Shown here: positions 17,458-26,766 of the stretch, in pieces
Layout: every line of letters starts with the position of its first letter
How positions within the stretch are numbered: the first letter of the stretch is position 1
From: Bradyrhizobium sp. LTSP849
Lineage (GTDB): Bacteria; Pseudomonadota; Alphaproteobacteria; Rhizobiales; Xanthobacteraceae
Length of the DNA: 43,994 nucleotides
Reading direction: 5' to 3'
Assembly (NCBI RefSeq): GCF_000938255.1
Contig: NZ_JYMR01000055.1
Span: 1-43,994 of the forward strand
The notes under the pieces: generated by a model
Told to the model about the DNA's origin: nothing
Seen by the model: the letters and a program-made list of their open reading frames with translations, nothing else
Databases searched by the model: none
Made by a program: the position numbers and the translations under genes

Positions 17458-18830
17458 ACCTTTGCTACAGCCAAACGAGCGGGCCAGAAGTTGCGCTGCA
17501 ATCGCGCCATGTCACTGTAATTGGCACTGCCTTTGATACTGTTCTTCCGGATGACATCGAGCTGTGCTTGAAGGATGGGATTTGTATCGACCGTAGAAAC
17601 AACACCCCGATGGAGATGGATGCCTACAGCATTTATCTCGCACTGAAGGCAATCGAACTCTCAACGGGCTCAAGTCTCGAGGCTCGGAAGAAGCTACTAG
17701 CTGACGCCGTCGTCAAAAGGATGAACCAGTGTGGTGGGTTCTGGCGCCACGGCGCATGGACGGGATCGGAATTAGAAGTTCATATGCGGTTTACAGCCGC
17801 CGCCATACGGCTTTTGGTTGAGGCGATCCAAGACAATCTGATCGCTGAACCCAGCATTGTTATCGACGCGTTGAAGCGTCACCTATCGTTTGCAGAGAAA
17901 CTCGAGAATGGGCTTTGGTTTCTGCACGACTCTCTGGAGTCAAAGGACGTAAATGTCTCACATCCAGGGCGCCTGACACACAACTATGCATTTGGATCTT
18001 CAGATCGAAATTGCTTAGTTTTGAATACCCATCTCGACACATTGCTCACAATAATGCACGTGATGCGCCGGATTGATCTCACTGCGGGAGACCAAGATTA
18101 TTTTCGGTCAGCCCTATCCGCGGGTGTCGATGCGTTGCGAACGGTCTTGAGACCCAACACTGGATTCGCTTGGAGCACATTCGAAAAGCTCGACTCCTTA
18201 GTCCGAAGTGTGCTGTTTCGGAGCTTTGAGATCCGCAACTTTCGCTCCTTTCGCTCCAAAGCCATCCGGTACGGCATTACAAAATTCTATTTTCCTATGA
18301 GGCGGCATGTCCGCAGCTGGATGCCCGGCTTCCTGTTTACAGACGGCTACACCGAGAGAGATATCCGACTCGACGGAATAAGCTTCGAGTACCACGTCGC
18401 AAACCTTTACGATCTCACCCGATTTGCACTTGAAGCTCGAACTTCGCGCCTAGTCGCCGATGAGGAATTGCTCAATTACTGCGATGAAATAGTCCACGCG
18501 GGCATCAATTATGTCGTCTTGACCAATTATTGGCATTGTCTTGTCGCGGGCTTCGCATGGAATGGCAAGGCAATCGTTCTTTGCGAAGCAATCGTCGCTT
18601 GGCTATCCTCGCACAATCGCTCCGTGCCTGCTGCATGGGTCAAGGCTTATTGCGCGGTTCGGAGAGTTATACCTCCGTCGCCGGCGCTGCTCGGCTATGA
18701 CCCCAATTCAGTTGGCGAAAGGCCTGCTCATGGCGCTTATTCTCCTGCGATAGACGTGATGGAATTGCGCGATGGACGGCAGCTGGTCGTAGATATTGCG
18801 AATGAAACGTTTACTTTCAACACGATGTAG
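17454..18830 (+). CDS. Unknown 458-residue protein coupled to a glycosyltransferase
   Basis: I do not recognise the family. No signal peptide or membrane helix is seen, so it is probably cytoplasmic. It is rich in amphipathic helices over its whole length with regularly spaced aromatic and His residues (GGFWRHGAW, RFTAAAIRLL, NTHLDTLLTIMHVMRR, YWHCLVAGFAWNGKA). This looks like an alpha/alpha-toroid as found in glycan lyases, epimerases and some glycoside hydrolases, but that is an inference from pattern only. The TTG start has TGGAG about 8 bases upstream and overlaps the preceding stop. Coupling to a GT4 gene and proximity to the flippase point to work on the lipid-linked repeat or its sugar donor. 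Confidence 0.75.
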   Translation: MNLCYSQTSGPEVALQSRHVTVIGTAFDTVLPDDIELCLKDGICIDRRNNTPMEMDAYSIYLALKAIELSTGSSLEARKKLLADAVVKRMNQCGGFWRHGAWTGSELEVHMRFTAAAIRLLVEAIQDNLIAEPSIVIDALKRHLSFAEKLENGLWFLHDSLESKDVNVSHPGRLTHNYAFGSSDRNCLVLNTHLDTLLTIMHVMRRIDLTAGDQDYFRSALSAGVDALRTVLRPNTGFAWSTFEKLDSLVRSVLFRSFEIRNFRSFRSKAIRYGITKFYFPMRRHVRSWMPGFLFTDGYTERDIRLDGISFEYHVANLYDLTRFALEARTSRLVADEELLNYCDEIVHAGINYVVLTNYWHCLVAGFAWNGKAIVLCEAIVAWLSSHNRSVPAAWVKAYCAVRRVIPPSPALLGYDPNSVGERPAHGAYSPAIDVMELRDGRQLVVDIANETFTFNTM

Positions 18831-18871
18831 ACGTTACGTTTCTCCTTCTGGTCACGAGATGCACGGTACAA

Positions 18872-20335
18872 ATGAGCCTACGAGATAGCGTTCTTGGCGG
18901 ACTGTCTTGGAGCTTGGCTTCCCGCGTCGGCACTCAAGCGTTTCAATTTGTTTTCCAAATCATACTTGCGCGCCTGCTCACTCCTCAGGAGTTTGGCGTC
19001 GTTGGAATGCTACTGATATTCATTGGCTTTGCGCAGACCTTGGCCGACTGCGGTCTGAGCTCGGCACTCGTCTACGATCAGAACGCAACAGACTCTCAGT
19101 TCTCTACCGTATTTTGGCTTCAAGTCGCTGCGGGAGCCATTCTTTCGGCAACGTTCTTTGCAGGCGCCCCCCTGTTTGCCTCGTTTTACGATACCCCTGC
19201 GTTGGAGCCCCTGTCGCAACTCGTTGCCCCGATTTTTCTGCTCCAGGCGCTCGGACAAACCCATTCCGCACTACTCTCGAAGAACTTTCGCTTCAAGCAA
19301 ATGGCCGTTGTAAGCGTGTCATCGACTTTTGGCTCCGGCGCGATCGCGGTCATTCTCGCGAAACTTGATTACGGCGTTTGGGCTCTTGCGTGGCAGGCAT
19401 TGATCACCACAATCATCACAACAGGCCTTTTGTGGTTCCAATCCCGATGGGTTCCCAGCCTTCTGTTCAATCGCGCTGACGCGATTCGTCTTGGAAAGTA
19501 CGGAATCTATTTACTCGGACATGCATCACTGAACTACTGGCTGAGAAATGCGGACAAACTAGCGATCGGTAGATTTTTGGGAGCTCACGACCTTGGAATC
19601 TACTCGCGGGCCTACAGTCTCATGCTGCTTCCGCTGAATAATATTTCGGCGGTGATGGGGCAGGTGATGTTCCCGGCACTTGCGCGTTTACAAAGCGATG
19701 CGGACCGTTTTCGTTCGGCCTATGTTTCCGCCACTCGCATGATCGCGCTGGTGTCATTCCCACTAATGATTGGTGTTGCTTCGTTGTGTGAGCCTCTGAT
19801 CTTGTTCCTGCTTGGCGACAAATGGAGCGAAGTTATTCCGGTACTCCAAATTTTGAGCTTCGTTGGGCTCATACAGTCGGTGGTTTTCCCTGTAGGATGG
19901 ATCTTCACCGCTTTGGGGAAGACCAAGGATCAATTCTACCTCAGTATCTTCTTGTCGCTCATATTCATCCTGCTCGTAGGCGCTGGTATTTTTTACGGAA
20001 TCGTCGGTATCGCTTTAGGTTATGCTTGTTGGACTGTCATCTCGGGTTGGCTAAATTTGTACATTGCAGGCCGCTACGTGGCACTGCCAGTGACGACCGT
20101 CGTTGTGAGTTTAGTCCGAATATTGGGAATGGCGCTCGTGATGGGCGCCCTTGTTTTTGGTGTCGATCAAACTGTATTTGCAGGCTCGCCAACGCTCCTT
20201 CGGCTTTCCTGTGGAGCGTTTATCGGCGCGACGTCGTATGTGGCCATGTGCCTTTTGTCGAAGGACGCCACGTTTTATGAACTATCAGGCTATCTTTCTG
20301 CCCGGCTTAACCTTCTCAAGCGCATTTCCCGATAA
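18872..20335 (+). CDS. wzx: Polysaccharide flippase, Wzx/WzxC type
   Basis: A 487-residue polytopic inner-membrane protein of the MOP flippase superfamily with about 12-14 hydrophobic segments. The start SVLGGLSWSLASRVGTQAFQ, followed by ILARLLTPQEFGVVGM, and the central KYGIYLLGHASLNYWLRNAD, then ADKLAIGRFLGAHDLGIYSR, are hallmarks of the WzxC branch. It moves undecaprenyl-linked oligosaccharide repeats from the cytoplasmic to the periplasmic face. It follows the unknown 458-residue gene by 41 bp and ends the plus-strand operon that starts with GT4. It faces the Wzy-like gene, which is convergent. Confidence 0.9.
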   Translation: MSLRDSVLGGLSWSLASRVGTQAFQFVFQIILARLLTPQEFGVVGMLLIFIGFAQTLADCGLSSALVYDQNATDSQFSTVFWLQVAAGAILSATFFAGAPLFASFYDTPALEPLSQLVAPIFLLQALGQTHSALLSKNFRFKQMAVVSVSSTFGSGAIAVILAKLDYGVWALAWQALITTIITTGLLWFQSRWVPSLLFNRADAIRLGKYGIYLLGHASLNYWLRNADKLAIGRFLGAHDLGIYSRAYSLMLLPLNNISAVMGQVMFPALARLQSDADRFRSAYVSATRMIALVSFPLMIGVASLCEPLILFLLGDKWSEVIPVLQILSFVGLIQSVVFPVGWIFTALGKTKDQFYLSIFLSLIFILLVGAGIFYGIVGIALGYACWTVISGWLNLYIAGRYVALPVTTVVVSLVRILGMALVMGALVFGVDQTVFAGSPTLLRLSCGAFIGATSYVAMCLLSKDATFYELSGYLSARLNLLKRISR

Positions 20336-20521
20336 AGTTGGGGTCCGGACTCACGACGGTCCGCGCAATTTGTAACCCGCTCGCCATATTTGCCAGCGCA
20401 ATCTGGCTGATCGCGTTTCTTTTGCAAGCTCGGGCATATCGTTTCCATAGATTGGCACCCATCTTCCGTGCCGTAGTCTCGCGCGCTTCGGCCCGCCTCT
20501 TATGAGTCAAGTCCTGGTAAA

Positions 20522-21778
20522 TCAGATAGCCGAGCCTATAGCAGCACTCGCCCGCAAGCGCCTTTCAGCCTCGATCGTCGCGGGCAGGATTCTCGTCCGC
20601 AAAGCCAAATCAGCACCGATGAAAGCCCAAATATACCAATTGACGATGAGGTAATATGGCAAGTTGTCCGAATAGTTTATTATTAGATTGGCCGCAATAA
20701 AACCTAAAGCAATTACTCCAAGATAAAAACTGCGACGCATCGCGAAAACGATCGCGACTGCACAACCAATGTATGTCCAAATATAAGAAAACAGCCCCAA
20801 GTAACCTGTCTCATACAATGCCTGAACATAAGCGCTGTGCGCGCCGATGGATTCATCGTCTCCCCCCGCCCCTCCTGCAAAAAACCTTCTCGCATTTTTA
20901 GCAAAATCGCCAAATCCCTTGCCGAGCACGCGATCGTCCTGCGAATCGATCAGCCCCCGAGCCCAGACCATCTCTCGCCAAACGAAGGAATTCGCCTGGA
21001 CCTGACCGCGTTGAAGTTCCTCAAATGTGACAGGTTGCGTGCTGTCGACGTTATTTATTCGATCGGCAACTGTGGGGATCAGCAGGACGAGGGGCACCAA
21101 AGGCACCATCAGCAATAGCTTACGATTGACCACCAAAGCATAGAGCAAGCCGAACGCAGCAACCGCAAGCCACGCGGAGCGCGTCTGTGTAGCTACCAGA
21201 ATGAAGCCCAATAAGGCCAGGTAGGCATTGAGTGCTACGTGTAAAACGCCAAGCCGCAAACCGAACGATTTGTAGTACAGCGTCGCGCAAATCACACTCA
21301 GCATATAAAAAGCCAACTCATTCGGATGAGGAAACGTCGACATCACAAGATAACGATTGCTCAACCCGTAGAGCGCAAGTTGCACGAAGAAAATGAGGCT
21401 TGGAATTAGCGAGGATAGAATGATGCAGAGGAGCAGGTCTGCAACGTCCTCTCGCGTTCGGAGTAACAAGAAACTAGCGAGAAATATTGCTGGAAAAGTC
21501 AATGTGCTGAGAAAGAGTCGGATCCCCTCCGGAGAGGCCGAGACAAATACAAAAGATAAAATGAGGACTACATAGTACGGAACCCAAATCACGACCGGAA
21601 TTGCGATTGAAGTTCTGCGGAGGTAGGGAAACGATGCTAAAGCGAGACCAAGGGCCATAAGGTTGAACAAAGCGCCGAGAGTCACCCCGCTATCCGCTCT
21701 CCCGAGCAGCCCTACCAAAAGCTCGTCAGTTGTTCGGGTTGCAATCAATAATAAGAAGGCTCCTTTCACTAAGTTCAT
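20522..21778 (-). CDS. O-antigen polymerase/ligase (Wzy/WaaL-like) membrane protein
   Basis: A 418-residue protein with about 11 hydrophobic segments. The large periplasmic loop has KGFGDFAK and then AHSAYVQALYETGYLG (around residues 312-328), the His-containing motif of the Wzy_C/O-antigen ligase family. In this locus it is the best candidate for the polymerase of the AT-rich island, paired with the flippase that faces it. The ATG start is preceded by a TAGG box. It is followed on the same strand by nothing within the operon, and the secreted unknown gene lies just upstream (about 30 bp), so the two may share a transcript. Confidence 0.85.
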   Translation of the reverse strand: MNLVKGAFLLLIATRTTDELLVGLLGRADSGVTLGALFNLMALGLALASFPYLRRTSIAIPVVIWVPYYVVLILSFVFVSASPEGIRLFLSTLTFPAIFLASFLLLRTREDVADLLLCIILSSLIPSLIFFVQLALYGLSNRYLVMSTFPHPNELAFYMLSVICATLYYKSFGLRLGVLHVALNAYLALLGFILVATQTRSAWLAVAAFGLLYALVVNRKLLLMVPLVPLVLLIPTVADRINNVDSTQPVTFEELQRGQVQANSFVWREMVWARGLIDSQDDRVLGKGFGDFAKNARRFFAGGAGGDDESIGAHSAYVQALYETGYLGLFSYIWTYIGCAVAIVFAMRRSFYLGVIALGFIAANLIINYSDNLPYYLIVNWYIWAFIGADLALRTRILPATIEAERRLRASAAIGSAI

Positions 21779-21807
21779 GCGCGCTGCCTAACTTTCTGCA
21801 CCACCAT

Positions 21808-22896
21808 CTATCGCTCGGTAGTTATCATGACAAGGTGACTACGGATCCACTTGGCGTCACGTGACAAGTTGGATAGCTGCGCATCATTCCAGTCGCCAAG
21901 CATCGCAATCGATGTCGTACGATAGGCCATGTCGACCACATACCCACCATAGCGCTGGTAGGCTTTCGCGACCGCGAGGCCTTCGGGAGTGAGCCCTGCA
22001 TGATCCAGATCTATATTGGGCGGCAGAGCAAAGCGAGCGCCCATTGGAATCGAACCCTTGTAGCTTTTGACGCTTCCGGCATCAGTTGAAACCGCAGGAA
22101 ACACAAACTGCTCACTGGGATTTGCCCCCGATTTGAGCTGAGCCGGATCGAGTTCCATTGCCATCGCGTGGTCGATTTGCAGCCCGTTCAACTCGTTACT
22201 GGTGATGAGTCCTCCTAAAAGAGATGAGCCGGCAGCACGTATACCTGCCCCTACACCAATTGCTGTTCCCCATCCCGTTCCCTGGAGGGTGCCCTGGACA
22301 AGATACGATGCACTCCAGCTATCGCTTGAAGCGTCATAACGCGCCTGCCAAGCCTCCCAGTAATATAACTCCTCTGGATCCGTGAAGACTACCCAACCAT
22401 CGCGGCCATGCGTAGGAAGCAGGTTTGTCGGCGTAGGAATTGCCAGACTTCCATGCGACGAGAATCCACGACCGACTGCGGTTTTGTTCAGCGTATTAAA
22501 TGTCCATTTGGCGGGCGGTGCATCCTTTGGCGTCTGAAAATAAAGTCTTTCGCGCTGGACCCATGTGTTGCCAAGTTTCAGATCATAGAACTGCCTATTT
22601 TCGAGCGTCGTGGGCAAAGAGTAGACAACATGAGCCGGGTCTATCGCGGCATTCCAGGGACTACTAGTGGAGAAAAAGTGACGTTTACCGCCCGCGCTGG
22701 CCGCGCCAACGCGCTCTTGGATCTGCACCTTAAATACTTCCGCACGCATTTTGCCAATTGGGACCGCCGGGCTGACTGCAGCAACCGGATGTGCAGCATC
22801 AAGCCCAGCACTGTTTAGCAAGTTGAAGGAATGAGCCGCGGAAACCGTTGCAAGAGTCCCCAGAGAGATTGTCAGAAGCGTCTTGATAGGAGGCAC
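21808..22896 (-). CDS. Secreted protein of unknown function
   Basis: A protein of 362 residues from the GTG chosen here. GAAGGGAAG stands just upstream, and the start gives a tidy signal sequence (TLLTISLGTLATVSAAHS). A TTG 32 codons upstream is the alternative. I do not recognise a named family. The exported part has SPWNAAIDP, several Trp-rich strands (DGWVVFTDPEELYYWEAW), a glycine-rich block (GTGWGTAIGVGAGIRA) followed by GLQIDHAMAM, and a late region with FALPPNIDLDH and KAYQRYGGYVVD. The conserved-looking His and Asp and the beta-rich character suggest a glycan-active or glycan-binding domain, without direct proof. The gene sits immediately upstream of the Wzy-like gene. Confidence 0.75.
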   Translation of the reverse strand: MPPIKTLLTISLGTLATVSAAHSFNLLNSAGLDAAHPVAAVSPAVPIGKMRAEVFKVQIQERVGAASAGGKRHFFSTSSPWNAAIDPAHVVYSLPTTLENRQFYDLKLGNTWVQRERLYFQTPKDAPPAKWTFNTLNKTAVGRGFSSHGSLAIPTPTNLLPTHGRDGWVVFTDPEELYYWEAWQARYDASSDSWSASYLVQGTLQGTGWGTAIGVGAGIRAAGSSLLGGLITSNELNGLQIDHAMAMELDPAQLKSGANPSEQFVFPAVSTDAGSVKSYKGSIPMGARFALPPNIDLDHAGLTPEGLAVAKAYQRYGGYVVDMAYRTTSIAMLGDWNDAQLSNLSRDAKWIRSHLVMITTER

Positions 22897-23200
22897 GACC
22901 AACTTCCCTTCGGCGATGGCTTGTTGCAACGTTGGATGCGATAGCAATGCTTGCGACCTAAAAGAAACCCAAATTGCGACCGTTCGGTGCAATTTCTGTG
23001 AAACGGTCCGGATAGCCCTTTCCCGAAGTCCATAACAGGCAATGAACTCCCATCGAGATATCCGGGACTCGAACTTAAGGGTTTCGGTGCAGATTACGTC
23101 TGGTTCAGTGTTCCCAGCGAGCTGGCTCTGCTATAAGCAAATGCGAAGAGATCTTAGGTTTTTCGTCGCAATGCGTCCACTTGAACGAACCGAGTAAATC
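22897..23200. other. Divergent promoter region
   Basis: It lies between the minus-strand secreted protein gene and the plus-strand acyltransferase gene and presumably holds both promoters. I see no gene, RNA or strong repeat. Confidence 0.5.
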
Positions 23201-24208
23201 ATGAGCCGCCCTTCTTTTCACTTGCCCGTTTTAGATGGCTGGCGGGCAATCAGCATTTTGTGCGTGCTGGCCGGCCATATGCTGCCGTTAGGCCCAAAAT
23301 GGCTCGAGTTGAATGCCGCGGTAGCCGCGACGGGCATGAGCTTATTTTTTATCTTATCTGGCTTCCTAATTGTTTCGATGTTAGCTCGTGACGACAGCGT
23401 CGTTCCATTCTTGGTTCGTCGCACATTCCGGATCATTCCGCTGGCTTGGGCCTATTTAGCTGTAGTCTTATTGACTCACAGTGCGGACTGGGAGATTTGG
23501 AAAGCGAACCTGCTATTTTATGCGAATTCTTCTGAGTACTATCTGCAATACGCTCCTCACTTCTGGAGCCTCTGCGTTGAAATGCAATTCTACGCGGCGA
23601 TCGCTCTCGCAGTGGGATTTTTTGGGCGTCGTGGACTATCCCTAGTACCAATCGGTTGCATCGCAGTTACGGTTGCTCGTGTCATTTCCGGTCAAGAAAT
23701 CTCCATCGAAACTTGGTTTAGAGTTGATGAGATTCTAGCAGGGGGCTGTCTCGCGCTGGTCGTTCACTCCCGGCGTGCAGACTCAATATTGGCCTATTTT
23801 CCAAGCGCCTCGCCTTTTTTTCTTGCGCCTGTGCTTTTTCTGTCAAGCCACCCCGCCATAGGCGCGCTCAATTATGGCCGACCTTACTTTGCTGCGTTGC
23901 TGATAGGATCGACCATTGCGAGTTCACATGGCCTCCTTCAAAATCTACTGCGCGGAAAGCCACTAGCGTATCTCGCACGAGTGTCATTCGCCGTTTACGT
24001 CATACATCCCTTGACGTATTCAGGCTGGATGGGCACAGGCGACGTTTTTGTCCGGTACACGAAGCGGCTCGGCAGCTTCTTTTTGACCATTCTTTTTGCT
24101 CACTTCTCTACCATTTACTATGAACGATATTGGAATGATTTGGGCCATCGGCTTGCAGGCAACATTGCAGGTCGCCGATCATCCAAATCCCGAGAAATCC
24201 GAGTTTGA
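23201..24208 (+). CDS. Acyltransferase-3 family membrane protein
   Basis: A 335-residue integral membrane acyltransferase of the OafA/ExoZ group. The signature start LPVLDGWRAISILCVLAGHM contains the conserved His. TGMSLFFILSGFLIVSML and FLVRRTFRIIPLAWAY follow with the conserved Arg residues, then HFWSLCVEMQFY, which matches the WSLxVExQFY block, and about eight further hydrophobic segments. It would add an acyl group to an exopolysaccharide sugar at the membrane. It is shorter than and only distantly related to the other acyltransferase in the window. It is the last gene of the AT-rich island and is convergent with the secreted protein gene on its right. Confidence 0.87.
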   Translation: MSRPSFHLPVLDGWRAISILCVLAGHMLPLGPKWLELNAAVAATGMSLFFILSGFLIVSMLARDDSVVPFLVRRTFRIIPLAWAYLAVVLLTHSADWEIWKANLLFYANSSEYYLQYAPHFWSLCVEMQFYAAIALAVGFFGRRGLSLVPIGCIAVTVARVISGQEISIETWFRVDEILAGGCLALVVHSRRADSILAYFPSASPFFLAPVLFLSSHPAIGALNYGRPYFAALLIGSTIASSHGLLQNLLRGKPLAYLARVSFAVYVIHPLTYSGWMGTGDVFVRYTKRLGSFFLTILFAHFSTIYYERYWNDLGHRLAGNIAGRRSSKSREIRV

Positions 24209-24547
24209 AATGCTGATCGAGTATCCGCTCGCCAAAATTAAACCGTGAGGCTCGGGCGAAGGCAGGCGACCAGCGAACCCCGCGGCAGAGATGTTTTCAA
24301 GGCCAAGGGGACTGAAAGGCCGCATTTCTTCCGTACGAGCGCGCCGCCTAAGCCGTTTCTCGATCATCCGTCGTTAATAGGTCGTGGTCGCAGCACTGGA
24401 GAGCTGTTCCTACTGCTTGCCGGAAGCGACATTGCATAGTGCTGGCAAAGATCAACGCGGGTAGGTCTAGAAAGCCCCAGGTTCACCCGTGACAAGAAAA
24501 GATATTTGCGTGCTGGAAGGGAAGGGCCGCCGCTCTCCGACTTCTTC
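24209..24547. other. Convergent intergenic region at the edge of the AT-rich island
   Basis: No gene or clear terminator hairpin is seen. Base composition rises in GC across this stretch, marking the transition to the right-hand core operon. Confidence 0.45.
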
Positions 24548-25240
24548 CTAAGGGGTCGAGCTGCTCACGCTTATAATCGTCGTCGTTGATGTTGTAGTCG
24601 TGGTCGACGCGCTCAGACCCGAGGCACCGCCGCCACTGAAAAAATTATTGTTTGGATTGGTGACGCTATTTGCAAGGAACGTCTGCAAAGTACTCGACCC
24701 GCCAAACTGATTGGTCAACGGGCTCGTTTGGCCACCACTCGCACCGCTGGAGAGGCCGCCAGCGCCGCCGCCAACGCTACCGATCAGTATGTTCCCGGTG
24801 ATGGCTGCGTATTGCTGCTTGGCATCGGGCGAGTTCGTACCTGCGATCTGAGTTTGGATGTCGCTGGCAAAGTTCGGATCGGGGCGAATGCACTGGTTTG
24901 CCGCAAGCCCGAGTCCCGTCCCAATGGCCTTCTGCAGGTCAGAACTCGGAAGCGGATCGGTCTTCAACAGGCCGATGACTAAAGGCAGCATGGCCGGATC
25001 GCTTATGACGAGATCGCGAACATCAGCCGTCACGTCTCCGGACGAGCGCGACGAACCGGCACTTCCCAAAAGCGACGAAGGATTTGCGGTGAAATCGGCA
25101 ATCTTCTGAGGAGACGCGGCTCCCGGACTGCAAGCAGCGGAGGCTTGTTCAGCCCCCCCGACCACGACCAGCAGGAACACTGCTGACATCACTCCCCTCA
25201 AACCAACTCTAAAATCCCCAAGACGCGCTGCGATTGTCAT
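24548..25240 (-). CDS. Secreted Ser/Thr/Gly-rich protein of unknown function
   Basis: A 230-residue protein with a signal peptide (GVMSAVFLLVVVGGAEQASA, cleavage near residue 35). The first half of the mature part is helical (DVTADVRDLVISDPAMLPLV and LQKAIGTGLGLAANQC). The second half is low-complexity, rich in Gly, Ser and Asn, and ends in a Thr/Ser run (STTTTTTSTTTI). Two cysteines (before PGAAS and in NQCIRPD) may form a disulfide. The layout fits a small surface or periplasmic protein co-secreted with the polymer. It is the last gene of the long minus-strand operon, 87 bp after the Wzy-like gene. Confidence 0.7.
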   Translation of the reverse strand: MTIAARLGDFRVGLRGVMSAVFLLVVVGGAEQASAACSPGAASPQKIADFTANPSSLLGSAGSSRSSGDVTADVRDLVISDPAMLPLVIGLLKTDPLPSSDLQKAIGTGLGLAANQCIRPDPNFASDIQTQIAGTNSPDAKQQYAAITGNILIGSVGGGAGGLSSGASGGQTSPLTNQFGGSSTLQTFLANSVTNPNNNFFSGGGASGLSASTTTTTSTTTIISVSSSTP

Positions 25241-25327
25241 TGGTCACCAAACTGCCAGACGGCGTTAACCGGAATTATTAATAACCTATTGAGATCGATA
25301 GCACAATTTGAACATCCCGTCCAGAGA

Positions 25328-26764
25328 TCATGGAGCAGACAGCCGATTGCGCTCTGTAGACGACTGGGCCAATCCGATTCCGAGCAACACCATGATACTT
25401 ATGGAAAATCCCGGAATTTGTAGGGAAAAGTCCAACAGCGAATGAAATAGTCCAAGCATCCCGGCCCAAAAGGCCATCACGGGAAAGATACGGTCGCGGC
25501 GGCGGCGGGCCATGGCACGCGCCAGACAGGTCATTACGACTGCCCACACGGCAGCGATCAGTCCGGCGAATGGCAGGCCCATTTCGGCTGCGAGCTCCAG
25601 CGGAGTGCTGTGGGCGCGATCCCAGACCCCTCCGATCGGGACGTCGCGGCTATGATACTCTGGAAAAACCCACCGGAATGTGCCGAGCCCGGTCCCGAAG
25701 AGGGGATACTCCCGGATGATCTCCAGCGTCGATCGATAGGCCTCCACCCGTCCGCCACCGGAAAAGCCCCCCGTATCGAAGCGCGCGTTCACGGATCCGC
25801 CTAAGACTGAACTCAGCAAGACAGCAGCGCCGATAATGGCCACGACGGCCATCACTGCGGCCCGCCAGCTGCGCAGCCAGACTCGGTAGTATGAAAGCGC
25901 GCCTCCGGCGACTGCCAGAAGAGTGGTGCTAGTACCAAGCCGAGAGCCCGTCATGAAGCTCGCAGACAGCGTCAAGAAGAAAGCGATGAAACAGATCAAC
26001 GTTCGGCGCGACGGACGTTCGAACAATGCCCGAATGACGTGACGTCGCGAGACCTCGCGCAGCCGCAGGCTTTTGGCGCAAAGCAGCAACCACGCCAAAG
26101 CGCTTGCCCCCAGATACACAGCAGCGGTATTGGCGTTAATGAACGTCGTCGTCAGCACGTTCCGATAAGCCACCTTCTCAAGCCAGAGCACGTGATCGGG
26201 CGCAGCGAGAAAACTGACAATTCCGTACACTGCATAGAAGAGGCCGGACCAGGCGAAAATCTCGAGAAGCAACGCCGCTGACCACCGATTTCGACCGAGG
26301 CAGATCCCGCAGAACACCGCAAGAACATTGGCGATCTGCGCTCCGGCAGCAATGCTCGGCAGATCGCGTACGGCACTGATACGAGGGACCAACTCGGTGC
26401 CGAGCAACGCGGAACTATCGCGCCAAATCGGATTGGCAAGCGTGACAAGAGGCGGCGGCAACGGCATGAGTTGCAACGTGATCACCAGCAGCCAACAGCA
26501 GATCACGAGAGCAAAGCCCGCAAGCGCAGCGACGCCGCAGATGTTCCGCCACACACAATGCAAAGCGATTGCCGCCAGCAGAGCGACCCAAACCGCGAGC
26601 ACGTTGTTTTGTACCGAGCCGAATGTGAACGGTACCGCAGCGACCACGAGGCCAAGAGCGTAGGTCGCGAATCTTTCACTCAAGGGTGTCTCGATTGCAA
26701 CAGCCGTCCGCTCTTCAGCTTCAAGCTCTTGCCGGCCTGCGCGGATTTGCGAACGTCCAGACAT
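25328..26764 (-). CDS. O-antigen ligase/polymerase family protein (Wzy_C)
   Basis: A 478-residue inner-membrane protein with about 11-12 hydrophobic segments. The periplasmic loop contains FGTGLGTFRWVFPEYH and RAHSTPLELAAEMGLP (around residue 385), the His-containing signature of this family. The family joins lipid-linked repeats into a polymer or to an acceptor. A polar N-terminal leader of about 30 residues precedes the first segment. It starts 2 bases after the stop codon of the solute-binding-like gene, so they are probably coupled. It is the GC-rich core's own polymerase candidate and is paralogous to the protein at 40937-42238. Confidence 0.87.
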   Translation of the reverse strand: MSGRSQIRAGRQELEAEERTAVAIETPLSERFATYALGLVVAAVPFTFGSVQNNVLAVWVALLAAIALHCVWRNICGVAALAGFALVICCWLLVITLQLMPLPPPLVTLANPIWRDSSALLGTELVPRISAVRDLPSIAAGAQIANVLAVFCGICLGRNRWSAALLLEIFAWSGLFYAVYGIVSFLAAPDHVLWLEKVAYRNVLTTTFINANTAAVYLGASALAWLLLCAKSLRLREVSRRHVIRALFERPSRRTLICFIAFFLTLSASFMTGSRLGTSTTLLAVAGGALSYYRVWLRSWRAAVMAVVAIIGAAVLLSSVLGGSVNARFDTGGFSGGGRVEAYRSTLEIIREYPLFGTGLGTFRWVFPEYHSRDVPIGGVWDRAHSTPLELAAEMGLPFAGLIAAVWAVVMTCLARAMARRRRDRIFPVMAFWAGMLGLFHSLLDFSLQIPGFSISIMVLLGIGLAQSSTERNRLSAP

Positions 26765-26766
26765 CG

